This document shows, piece after piece, positions 1-10,092 of a DNA stretch of 64,000 nucleotides; position 1 is the first letter of the stretch, and every line of letters begins with the position of its first letter. The stretch comes from Sphingopyxis microcysteis (GTDB lineage Bacteria > Pseudomonadota > Alphaproteobacteria > Sphingomonadales > Sphingomonadaceae), in NCBI RefSeq assembly GCF_012274265.1, contig NZ_JAANYY010000004.1, forward strand, positions 1-64,000, in the 5' to 3' direction. The position numbers and the translations under genes are program-made. The notes below the pieces were generated by a model, which made no database searches, had not been told where the DNA came from, and saw only the letters and a program-made list of their open reading frames with translations.

Positions 1-127
1 TCGGCCGCCTGAAGGACTGGAGACGCGTCGCGACGCGCTACGATCGGTGCCCGAAGGCCTTCTTATCTGCCGTGGCTCTCGCCGCAACCGTCATCTTCTG
101 GCTCTGATCAATGAGTCCTGACCCTAG
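1..127 (+). mobile_element. right end of an IS5-family (IS427-like) insertion sequence
   Basis: The window opens inside an insertion sequence. Positions 3-107 encode the last 34 residues of a transposase, and the terminal inverted repeat follows at about 111-127, ending in ACCCTAG. The CTAG at 124-127 fits the CTAG-type targets known for IS427-group elements. The left part lies outside the window, so completeness cannot be judged. The host sequence that resumes after the end is the interior of a TonB receptor signal peptide, so this copy sits inside that gene. Confidence 0.75.
3..107 (+). CDS. IS5-family transposase, C-terminal fragment (partial at window edge)
   Basis: The frame from position 3 reads GRLKDWRRVATRYDRCPKAF and continues to a TGA at 105-107. 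This tail is characteristic of IS5-family DDE transposases of the short IS427/IS1031 type: the RY-D-R-KAFL segment lies just after the catalytic Glu region, and the protein ends in a hydrophobic stretch. The upstream part, including the DDE residues, is outside the window. The element reads toward the TonB receptor, so readthrough could give that gene some transcription. Confidence 0.75.
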   Translation, partial: GRLKDWRRVATRYDRCPKAFLSAVALAATVIFWL

Positions 128-3054
128 GCGCTGCGCCGCTCGTACTGAGCGTCGCCCTGGTTTCGGCTCCTGCCTATGCGCAGGACGCCGCAGAAGATGG
201 TACCACGACCGGCGGCGAAATCGTCGTGACCGGTACGCTGATCCGTAACCCCAACCTCGAACAGTCGTCGCCGGTTAACGTCACCACCGAAGACGAAATC
301 CAGCTGCGTCAGGCCACCAGCGCCGAACTGCTGCTGCGTGAAACCCCCGGCATCGTTCCCAACCTCGGTTCGAACGTCAACAACGGTTCGGCGGGTTCGG
401 CGCGCGTCGACCTTCGCGGCCTGGGCGCCAACCGTAACCTCGTCATGCTGAACTCGACCCGCCTCGTGCCGTCGAGCTTCTTCGGCGCGGTCGACCTTAA
501 CAACATCCCGGTTGCCCTGGTGGAGCGCGTCGACGTTCTGACCGGCGGCGCATCGACCACCTATGGTGCCGACGCCGTGACCGGTGTCGTCAACTTCATC
601 ACCAAGCGCGACTTTGCCGGTATCGACCTTTCGGCGACCCAGCAGATCAGCGAACAGGGCGACGCCAACCTGTTCCGCGCCGACCTGGTGATCGGTGCGA
701 ACTTCGACGATGGCCGCGGTAACGCCGTGATCTCGATCGGTTACATCGAAGCCGACAAGCTGCTGTTCGGTTCGCGCGGTTTCGGCCAGTGCGTGCTCAA
801 CTCGCTGTCGGGCTTCTGCGGTGGCGACTCGCCGACCGCGACCCCGACCTCGTTCGGCATCACCGGCGTGGCCGGCAACCGCCAGGTCAGCGCCGATGGC
901 CTGAGCCTCGTGCCGCAATATTCGCTGTACAACTTCAACCCGGCGAACATCTACATCACCCCCTACGAACGCTTCAACTTCTACGGTGAAGGTCGTTACG
1001 ACGTTTCGGACAGCGTGACCGTCTATGGTCGCGGCCTGTTCTCGAAGAACACCGTCAAGACCGAAATCGCGTCGTCGGGTATCTTCGGCGAAGCGCTGAC
1101 GATCAACGGCAACAACCCCTATCTGCCGGCCGGCATTCGCGACCAGCTTTGCGGCTTTGCCGGTATCGCGCTGGGTGCGGCCTGTAACACCAACGCAGCA
1201 ATCCCGCTCGGCGCCGTCTATCGTCGCTCGGTGGAACTCGGGCCGCGTCTGTCGGAATATGTCACCAACATCTTCGACATCAAGGCCGGTGCGACCTTCA
1301 ACATCACCGACAATATCTCGTTCGACATCTACGGTGCCTATGGCGAATCGGAAAACACCGAAACCCGCCGCGGCTACGTTTCGCGTTCGCGCGTTGTCCA
1401 GGCGCTGGCTGCCACCAGCACCACCGCCTGTACCAACCCGGCCAACGGCTGCGTCCCGCTGAACCTGTTCGGTCCGGAAGGCAGCATCACCCCGGAAATG
1501 GGTGCGTTCATCGGCGGCATCACCAGCTCGATCCAGCAATATGCGTCGCTGGCGCAGGTGCATGGCGTGCTGTCGGGTTCGGCCGGTTTCGGATCGCCGT
1601 GGGCGAGCGAAGAAGTGTCGTTCGCGCTTGGCGGCGAATATCGCAAGTATAACGCTGCGCAGCGTCCCGATAACCTTGCACAGGTTCCGGGCGAGCTCGG
1701 CGGTGCAGGCGGCGCGGTCCGTCCGTTCTCGGGCGCCTATGACAGCACCGAAGCGTTCGCCGAATTGGTCGTGCCGCTCGTCAGCGACAAGCCCTTCTTC
1801 GACGATCTGACGGTCGAAGGCGGCATTCGCTACTCGCGTTACTCGGTCGACGCACCGGGCAACCCGAAGTTCAGCCCGACGAGCTGGAAGGTCGGCGTCA
1901 ACTGGGCACCGGTCGACGCGCTGAAGTTCCGTGCGAACTATCAAAAGGCCGTTCGTGCACCGAACATCGGCGAATTGTTCGCGCCGCTCAACGTGCAGCT
2001 GACCAACCTTGCGACCGACCCCTGCGCCGGCGCAGCGCCGATTGGCAACGCCAATCTGACCGCTGTCTGTCTTGCCCAGGGTGCGCCCGCAGCTTCGATC
2101 GGCTTCATCGAGCAGCCGGCCGCAGGTCAGGCGAACGTGACCACCGGTGGCAACCCGAACGTCGGCCCGGAAACGGCGAAGACGTTGACGGTTGGCGCAG
2201 TGTTCACGCCGCGCGGCCTGATCCCCGGCCTGACGCTGTCGCTCGACTACTACCGCATCAAGGTTACGGACGCGATCACCGCACCGCTGCCGGGCGACAT
2301 CATCGCCGCCTGCTTTACCGGTCTGTCGGCCGCTTCGGCGACCAACCCGGCCTGTACGGCTATCCGCCGCAACCCGGCAACGGGTCGCCTCAGCGGTTCG
2401 CCGGCGACGACGGGCGGTCTGCCCGCGCCGCTCAGCAACGCGGGTATCCTGTTCACCGACGGTTTCGACCTGATCGCGAACTACAAGCGCGACATCGGTT
2501 TTGCTGACCTGACGCTGAACTTCTCGGGCAACCACACCCGCAAGGCGACCTTCCAGGCGTCGGAAACGGTGACCAACTTCCCGAATTGTGCCGGCGTTTA
2601 CAGCGTGAACTGCGGTATCGCCCAGGGTCAGTTGCAGCCGAAATGGTCGTGGACGATGCGTACCACGCTCGGCTTTGACGGCGTCGATGTGTCGCTGTTG
2701 TGGCGCCACATGTCGAGCTTCCGCTCGCAGGCCGGCAACCTCTGCGGCCCGGGCGTCACCGCCAACGGCTGTACCGGGTTCGTGCGCGGCGATGCCACGC
2801 GCTTCCCCGACATCGTCGGCCAGCCGATCAACCTGAACCGTATCAAGGCGTATGATTATTTCGACCTGACGACGCGGTTCTCGGTGACCGAGAACTTCGA
2901 CCTGACGCTGACCGCGTTCAACCTGCTCGACAAGAAGCCGCCGCTTCTTGGCGGCAACGCAGGCACGACCTCGGCCAACAGCGGCAACACCTATCCGTCG
3001 ACCTACGACGTGATCGGTCGCCGTTACAGCGCCACGGCACGCCTGAAGTTCTAA
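115..3054 (+). CDS. TonB-dependent outer-membrane receptor, 5' end removed by an IS element
   Basis: This is an outer-membrane TonB-dependent receptor for uptake of an unknown substrate. The open frame begins at 115, right after a TGA at 112-114 contributed by the IS end. It encodes the tail of a signal peptide ending in APAYA-Q, then a TonB-box-like EIVVTGTLIR, a plug domain (roughly the first 150 residues, with TGGASTTYGADAVTGVVNF) and a large beta barrel ending in the expected aromatic residue (ARLKF). No ATG lies before the mature part; the first usual start in frame is GTG 226, downstream of the signal cleavage site, so a product from there would lack export. The gene is therefore probably inactive, unless CTG 118 or another non-standard start is used. 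The substrate cannot be told, though the neighbouring sulfotransferase/hydroxylase genes are often found beside receptors of this kind. Confidence 0.85.
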   Translation, partial: VLTLGAAPLVLSVALVSAPAYAQDAAEDGTTTGGEIVVTGTLIRNPNLEQSSPVNVTTEDEIQLRQATSAELLLRETPGIVPNLGSNVNNGSAGSARVDLRGLGANRNLVMLNSTRLVPSSFFGAVDLNNIPVALVERVDVLTGGASTTYGADAVTGVVNFITKRDFAGIDLSATQQISEQGDANLFRADLVIGANFDDGRGNAVISIGYIEADKLLFGSRGFGQCVLNSLSGFCGGDSPTATPTSFGITGVAGNRQVSADGLSLVPQYSLYNFNPANIYITPYERFNFYGEGRYDVSDSVTVYGRGLFSKNTVKTEIASSGIFGEALTINGNNPYLPAGIRDQLCGFAGIALGAACNTNAAIPLGAVYRRSVELGPRLSEYVTNIFDIKAGATFNITDNISFDIYGAYGESENTETRRGYVSRSRVVQALAATSTTACTNPANGCVPLNLFGPEGSITPEMGAFIGGITSSIQQYASLAQVHGVLSGSAGFGSPWASEEVSFALGGEYRKYNAAQRPDNLAQVPGELGGAGGAVRPFSGAYDSTEAFAELVVPLVSDKPFFDDLTVEGGIRYSRYSVDAPGNPKFSPTSWKVGVNWAPVDALKFRANYQKAVRAPNIGELFAPLNVQLTNLATDPCAGAAPIGNANLTAVCLAQGAPAASIGFIEQPAAGQANVTTGGNPNVGPETAKTLTVGAVFTPRGLIPGLTLSLDYYRIKVTDAITAPLPGDIIAACFTGLSAASATNPACTAIRRNPATGRLSGSPATTGGLPAPLSNAGILFTDGFDLIANYKRDIGFADLTLNFSGNHTRKATFQASETVTNFPNCAGVYSVNCGIAQGQLQPKWSWTMRTTLGFDGVDVSLLWRHMSSFRSQAGNLCGPGVTANGCTGFVRGDATRFPDIVGQPINLNRIKAYDYFDLTTRFSVTENFDLTLTAFNLLDKKPPLLGGNAGTTSANSGNTYPSTYDVIGRRYSATARLKF

Positions 3055-3075
3055 TCGCTTCAGACGCAAATCAGG

Positions 3076-3110
3076 AAAGGGCGGGTCGCGTGCGGCCCGC
3101 CCTTTTCTTT
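3076..3110 (+). terminator. rho-independent terminator of the TonB receptor gene
   Basis: A perfect 10-bp stem (3076-3085 with 3096-3105) with a 10-nt loop is followed by a T-rich run (TTTTCTTTT), 21 bases after the receptor stop codon. Confidence 0.85.
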
Positions 3111-3208
3111 TGTCTGATGGCCAAGCCGGGTGGCGAGGTGCCGACGATGCGCTGCGGATAACCGTCGCGCGCACGTCCGCGATCCTTCCGGCCGTTTTGG
3201 CGGGGGTG

Positions 3209-3341
3209 GCCTAGGGTCTTTCCTGTTCAAATTGATCCGTAGCCCTGAGCTTGTCGAAGGGCGCTTCTCGCCGATAAGCGCCCTTCGACAAGCTCAGGGC
3301 TACGGCGACTTGATTCAGCCTGAGCAGGACAGACCCTAGGC
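3209..3341. mobile_element. MITE-like palindromic element with IS-like termini
   Basis: A 19-bp imperfect terminal inverted repeat (3211-3229 and 3321-3339, two mismatches) encloses a 28-bp perfect inverted repeat (3239-3266 and 3276-3303) with a 9-nt loop. Both ends carry CTAG followed by GGGTC, the same terminal bases as the IS end at 127. The inner palindrome contains the GAGCTTGTCGAAGG core seen in intergenic repeats elsewhere in this window (22678-22760, 58464-58551). There is no coding capacity. It looks like a non-autonomous element moved by an IS427-type transposase. Confidence 0.7.
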
Positions 3342-3497
3342 ACAATATCGAGCGCCATTGGCGCGGCAGCGTCGGTACCGGTGGTTCGGATCGATGTTCG
3401 CGTCGATCGCGGTGGCCCGCGTGGCGCTATGTCCCAAGACGGTGGCGGGCCATGATCGCCGGGGCCGCTGGCCGGATGTTTGCGCCGAAACGCTGGG
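3342..3497. other. intergenic stretch without recognisable features
   Basis: Between the MITE and the stop codon of the sulfotransferase-like gene. I see no convincing ORF, hairpin or promoter. Together with the terminator and the MITE it makes up the 443-base gene-free gap from 3055 to 3497. Confidence 0.5.
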
Positions 3498-4523
3498 CTA
3501 TTGGGCGATCAGCGGTGCGCCGAGCGTGGTGTCGATACCAACCGCGTGCGCGACCTCCTGTGCCCACAGGGTGACCTTGGCGATCTCGTCGCCATGCGCG
3601 GCGCGGCTCGCGTCATAATCCGCCGCGCGGTCGGCCGCGCTATAGCGCGCGCCGTCCTTCGAATTGCGTTGCAGCGGCCCGGCGAGAATCTGGGCGAGCT
3701 CGGCGGGATCGAGGGTCAGGCCGAAATGCGCCGCGGCATGGTGCAGCGCCGCGTCGGGCGCGGCCATGAACGCGGCGCTGTCGAGGGTGCGAACGCGGCC
3801 GGGGGCGCCAAGGATCAGGCTGCTGAACAACGACTGCTGGGCCAGCCACGCCATCGCCGCGATCTGCAGATCGGTCTGGCCCAGAAAATCGAGGTCGGTG
3901 AAGCCCAACGCCTGAACGCGTCCTTCGGCACGCAACTTCACGAACAATTCGCGCACCCAGCGGCGCCCGTCGAGACCCTTTTTCGCGATCGATGTCAGGA
4001 AATCGTCGAGCGGCGCATGCATGACGATCGCGCGCGCTTGCGGCTGGATGACCAGCATGGCCGCCGCCAGCCCGTTGACGACATTCGACGGCTTGACCAC
4101 CGCCGCCTGATCGCCGGGGAAGGGCCGCCCGAGCAGGCGCAGCGCGTCCGCGAGCAGCGGGCCGATCGCCTCGGGCGGCGCGCCGCGCATCCGCCATCCG
4201 ACGATATCATTGAGGATGACGGGTTCGCTCAGGCCGCTCGCCAGACCCGGCCGATCGAGGCAGGCGGCGAGCAGCGTCGAGCAACAGAATCCCGAGTGAA
4301 AAATGAAATGAACGGGCGCCGTCTGACCGATCGCGCGCGCCTCGTCGCGCGTCATCGAACGAAAATCCCGGCGCGGCAGATGGTCGTCGGTCAGAAAGGG
4401 GACGGCGGCGCGCGTTTGCCGATCATAGTCGACGAAGCGGATCGTCCCGGTCGCTTCATCGAACCGGTGCGCCAGCCATTCGGCCCCCAATGCCGCTGGG
4501 CTGGCCAGGATGTTGTCGGCCAT
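3498..4523 (-). CDS. sulfotransferase-like P-loop protein
   Basis: The protein has 341 residues. A nucleotide-binding loop resembling the PAPS-binding loop of sulfotransferases is visible at residues 76-83 (HSGFCCST), placed after a beta strand (VHFIF) as in that family. The two cysteines in the loop are unusual compared with the common SGST form, as in the TPR-sulfotransferase at 5871-7325. There is no signal peptide, so it is presumably cytoplasmic. It is divergent from the TPR/aspartyl-hydroxylase gene, 59 bases away, and lies near a TonB receptor; such sets recur in sphingomonads and Caulobacterales. Substrate and true catalytic activity are unknown. The family assignment rests on the loop and the context. 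Confidence 0.6.
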   Translation of the reverse strand: MADNILASPAALGAEWLAHRFDEATGTIRFVDYDRQTRAAVPFLTDDHLPRRDFRSMTRDEARAIGQTAPVHFIFHSGFCCSTLLAACLDRPGLASGLSEPVILNDIVGWRMRGAPPEAIGPLLADALRLLGRPFPGDQAAVVKPSNVVNGLAAAMLVIQPQARAIVMHAPLDDFLTSIAKKGLDGRRWVRELFVKLRAEGRVQALGFTDLDFLGQTDLQIAAMAWLAQQSLFSSLILGAPGRVRTLDSAAFMAAPDAALHHAAAHFGLTLDPAELAQILAGPLQRNSKDGARYSAADRAADYDASRAAHGDEIAKVTLWAQEVAHAVGIDTTLGAPLIAQ

Positions 4524-4582
4524 GATCCGTCTCTAATCCCGCCGCACTTGCGCTCGATTTGAACCTATGATTAGGCGTCACG

Positions 4583-5836
4583 GTGACAGAGCAAGCCAAC
4601 AAAGTCCAGCAACACCTGGCCGCCTTCAGCGACGCGCGGCGGCGCGGCGATCGCGGCGCCGAACTGCGCCATCTCGACGCAGCGCTCGCGCTGGCGCCGC
4701 ACGACCCGCAACTGTTAAACGCGCGCGGGATGCATCATTTGCAGGATCAGAATTGGGACGCGGCGTCGGATCTTTTCAAGCTGGCCGCCGCTGCCGATCC
4801 GGGCGAGCCGATCCTGTGGATCAACCTGGCGACGGCGCGGCGCGCGCTGGACGACGTGCCCGGCGAACGCGCCGCGCTCGATCGCGCGCTGGCCGCCGAT
4901 CGCTTTCAATTCACCGCCCTGTTTCGCAAGGCGGAACTCGAACAGCGCGCCGGGACGGAGGGCGATGCGGTGCTGGCCTGGGCGGCGGTGATCCAGGTCG
5001 GTCGTCAGATCAGCAACCCGCCGCAACCCGTGCTCGACGTGATCCGGCAGGGTGAGGCCTTTATGGCTACGCATGCGGGGAAGCTCAGCGATCGTTACGA
5101 CGCCCTGTTCGGCGCCGATCGCGCCGCCGATCCCGACATGCGCCGGTTCAACCGCTGTCTCGACATCGTCCTGGGGCGCGGCACCACCTATCGCAACGAG
5201 TGTCACGGGCTCTATTATCCCTTCCTGCCCGCCGATGAGTTTTTCGACAAGCGGCTGTTCCCCTGGTTTGCCGAGCTGGAGGCCGCGACGGCGGATATCC
5301 GCCGCGAGGGGCTGGCGCTGATCGAACAGGGCGGCGAGGATCTGCGTCCCTATGTGCGGATGGAAGAGGGCGCGCCCGAAAGCAAATGGTCGCCGCTCGA
5401 TCAGTCGCTCGACTGGACCGCCTGTTTCCTGTGGGAATATGGCGTCCCGAACCAGCGCGTTCTGGATCGTTGCCCGGCAACCGCCGCCGCCTTGGCGCGG
5501 GCGCCGCTGGCACCGATTCCGGGGAAGGCGCCTTCGGCCTTTTTTTCGATGCTGCGCCCCGGTGCGCATATTCCGCCGCATACCGGGGTCACCAACACGC
5601 GCGCGATCATCCACCTGCCGCTCGTCGTGCCGCCGGGCTGCGAATTCCGCGTCGGCGGCGAGACGCGGCAATGGGTCGAGGGCGAGGCGTTTGCGTTCGA
5701 CGACACGATCGAACATGAAGCGATCAATCGCAGTGACGAGAACCGCCTGGTGCTGATCTTCGACGTGTGGAATCCCCATCTGTCATCGCGCGAACAGGCG
5801 TTGCTGGTCGACTTCTTCGCCAGTCAGGCCGGCTGA
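4583..5836 (+). CDS. TPR protein with C-terminal aspartyl/asparaginyl beta-hydroxylase domain
   Basis: The protein has 417 residues. The first ~150 form TPR-like helical repeats (ALALAPHDPQLLNARGMHHL and following). The C-terminal ~170 residues match the 2-oxoglutarate/Fe(II) aspartyl/asparaginyl hydroxylase fold: iron-binding histidines are H333 (IPPHTG) and H378 (EHEA), and R388 (NRLVLIF) fits the 2-oxoglutarate-binding arginine. Like AspH enzymes, it shows two histidines and no obvious HxD aspartate. It presumably hydroxylates an Asp/Asn side chain of a protein or peptide; the target is unknown. The start is GTG 4583, because the ATG at 4567 is in another frame. It lies between two sulfotransferase-type genes, which suggests a shared modification function, but that is inference. 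Confidence 0.75.
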   Translation: MTEQANKVQQHLAAFSDARRRGDRGAELRHLDAALALAPHDPQLLNARGMHHLQDQNWDAASDLFKLAAAADPGEPILWINLATARRALDDVPGERAALDRALAADRFQFTALFRKAELEQRAGTEGDAVLAWAAVIQVGRQISNPPQPVLDVIRQGEAFMATHAGKLSDRYDALFGADRAADPDMRRFNRCLDIVLGRGTTYRNECHGLYYPFLPADEFFDKRLFPWFAELEAATADIRREGLALIEQGGEDLRPYVRMEEGAPESKWSPLDQSLDWTACFLWEYGVPNQRVLDRCPATAAALARAPLAPIPGKAPSAFFSMLRPGAHIPPHTGVTNTRAIIHLPLVVPPGCEFRVGGETRQWVEGEAFAFDDTIEHEAINRSDENRLVLIFDVWNPHLSSREQALLVDFFASQAG

Positions 5837-5870
5837 TCGCGTCGCCTGACGATCGGTCGCGGTAGCGCTG

Positions 5871-7325
5871 CTAAACCCGGTCGAGCGCCGCGATGACCGG
5901 CGCCAGTTCGGCGGCATAATTTTGCCATCGCCCCGATGATTGCGCGTGGAGCGCCGATCGCGCCTTCCAATTGCTGGGGGTGCGGATGACCGGTGCGGCG
6001 CTGCCTTGCGGGGCGGTGGGGTCGATCGGCGGCAAACCAAACGCGCGCCACGTTGCCGCGAGCACCTGATCGGGGGTCCGGACCAGCTGGTCGTACGAAA
6101 CGGTGACAACATCGTCGCCAAAGATCGCCCGCCAATGCGCCATCAGCCGACAATGCTGACCGAAATAATGAACGGCATCCTCCAGCCGGTCGCTATAGTT
6201 GATCGTGTCGGCAAAGTTCAGGAAATAGATCGACAGGATATTGTCGAGCGCGGCGCGTTCGGTGCACAGGATCCGCGCGTCGGGAAAGAGGGTCTTGATC
6301 AGCCCGATATGCAGGAAATTGTCGGGCCGCTTGTCGGTGACATAGCGGGCGCCGGGAAAATTTGCAGCAACCGCGGCCAGATAGGTGTCGCGCAGATCTT
6401 TTTTGGCGTCGGCGTCCAAGGATTGCAGCGCCGCGGGGTAGGGCATCAGGCGTTCGTGAACCAGCGCCGGGATCAGCTCCAGCTCGCCGCCGATCCTGAC
6501 GAACGGATGTCGCCCGAGCAATTGTTCGATCACCGTCGATCCCGAGCGGAACATGCCGCAGATGAACAGCATTTCGGGGCCATCGGTTGTCGGCGGACCT
6601 TGCGGGCGCGCGGGAAAAGCCGCGATCAGATCATCGACGAGGCACTCCAGCCGGTCCGGATTGTAGCGGCGCGAAGGCGGCCGTAGCGCCGCGTTGATCC
6701 GGTTCGCCTGCGTGATCGCCGCAAAGGCTTCCGGATAACGCCCGGCGGCATCGAGCGCGTTGCCCAAGGCGAAGAAGAGTTCGGCAGCGTCGTCCTGGCT
6801 GTCGGCGCCGCTCTGCAACTGGCGCTCAAGGTCGCCGATCGCGGCGGCGGTGTCGCCCCGGTGAACGCGGATCGCCGCGAGGCGCGCGCGGGCGCGGCCA
6901 TTGCCGGGGGCGCGGTGCAGCACCTCGGCATAGGCGTCCGCCGCCGCTTCGGCGTCGCCGACATCTTCCATCAGACCGCCAAGGTTGAGCCAGGCGGGCA
7001 AGAAGCCGGGATTGATCGCCAGCGCGGCGCGCAATTCGGCCGCGGCTTCGTCGGTGCGCTCCATATACTCGGACAGGATGGCGGCGCGGTTGACGTGTAC
7101 CGCCTCGGCGCCGCCGATCCCCAGGCGCAGCGCTTCGGCATAAGCGCTCAGCGCGTCGGGATAGGCGCGCGTCTGGCGCAGCACATAGCCGAGATTGAAC
7201 CAGCCGTCGGCGTGATCGGGGCGGAGCACGAGCGCTTGCCGCAGCAGCGCTGCGGCGTCGGCGTGGCGCCCCTGCGCGATGCTTCGCCCTGCCGCAGCGT
7301 CAAGCCGCGCCCACTCGTCGTTCAC
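5871..7325 (-). CDS. TPR-containing sulfotransferase family protein
   Basis: The protein has 484 residues. Residues 1-210 are tetratricopeptide repeats (ADGWFNLGYVLRQTRAYPDA, FLPAWLNLGGLMEDVGDAEA). Residues ~250-480 form a sulfotransferase domain with the PAPS-binding loop GMFRSGST at 257-264 and a later YVTDKRPDNF segment typical of the family. It should transfer sulfate from PAPS to an unknown acceptor, with the TPRs for partner binding. It is convergent with the aspartyl-hydroxylase gene (34-base gap) and starts only 22 bases after the clpB stop on the same strand, so it may be read through from clpB. Confidence 0.8.
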   Translation of the reverse strand: MNDEWARLDAAAGRSIAQGRHADAAALLRQALVLRPDHADGWFNLGYVLRQTRAYPDALSAYAEALRLGIGGAEAVHVNRAAILSEYMERTDEAAAELRAALAINPGFLPAWLNLGGLMEDVGDAEAAADAYAEVLHRAPGNGRARARLAAIRVHRGDTAAAIGDLERQLQSGADSQDDAAELFFALGNALDAAGRYPEAFAAITQANRINAALRPPSRRYNPDRLECLVDDLIAAFPARPQGPPTTDGPEMLFICGMFRSGSTVIEQLLGRHPFVRIGGELELIPALVHERLMPYPAALQSLDADAKKDLRDTYLAAVAANFPGARYVTDKRPDNFLHIGLIKTLFPDARILCTERAALDNILSIYFLNFADTINYSDRLEDAVHYFGQHCRLMAHWRAIFGDDVVTVSYDQLVRTPDQVLAATWRAFGLPPIDPTAPQGSAAPVIRTPSNWKARSALHAQSSGRWQNYAAELAPVIAALDRV

Positions 7326-7347
7326 GCCAACCGCTCCTGCGCCGCCC

Positions 7348-9927
<2,580 letters not shown>

Positions 9928-9955
9928 GGGAAATAAGCCCCTTTCTTGTCCTGCA

Positions 9956-9983
9956 AGATAGTGTTGCTATTTGGCAACACAAG
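9956..9983 (-). promoter_or_regulatory. candidate RpoH (sigma-32) promoter of clpB
   Basis: On the minus strand CTTGTG and CTATCT are separated by 16 bases, close to the alphaproteobacterial RpoH pattern (CTTG... and CYTATnT). The region also forms a perfect inverted repeat GTGTTGC-N6-GCAACAC (9961-9980), which could bind a regulator. Position about 30 bases upstream of the clpB start and the identity of the gene support it; there is no experimental evidence. Confidence 0.45.
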
Positions 9984-9999
9984 GGGTTGTTGGCCAGTT

Positions 10000-10081
10000 C
10001 CCATTCGTATCGAGCGAGGTCAAGACGCGCATCGGCAGCGTCCGACTTCGCGGTGTCTCGACTTCGCTCGACACGAACGGG
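10000..10081. repeat. degenerate REP-like palindrome between clpB and the M17 peptidase gene
   Basis: The left arm (about 10000-10026) and the right arm (about 10055-10081) are imperfect reverse complements, the right arm containing GTCTCGACTTCGCTCGACAC. It lies 11 bases from the stop codon of the M17 peptidase gene and could act as its terminator. Confidence 0.6.
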
Positions 10082-10092
10082 ATTGGAGATTG

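Noticed and set aside
124-3174. 1,016-codon open frame on the minus strand opposite the TonB receptor
   Set aside because: It is a shadow of a high-GC gene: Arg/Gly/Val-rich with no domain, while the plus strand shows an unmistakable receptor.
4567-5055. ATG 4567 as start of the hydroxylase gene
   Set aside because: It is in a different frame; the TPR/hydroxylase frame begins with GTG 4583.
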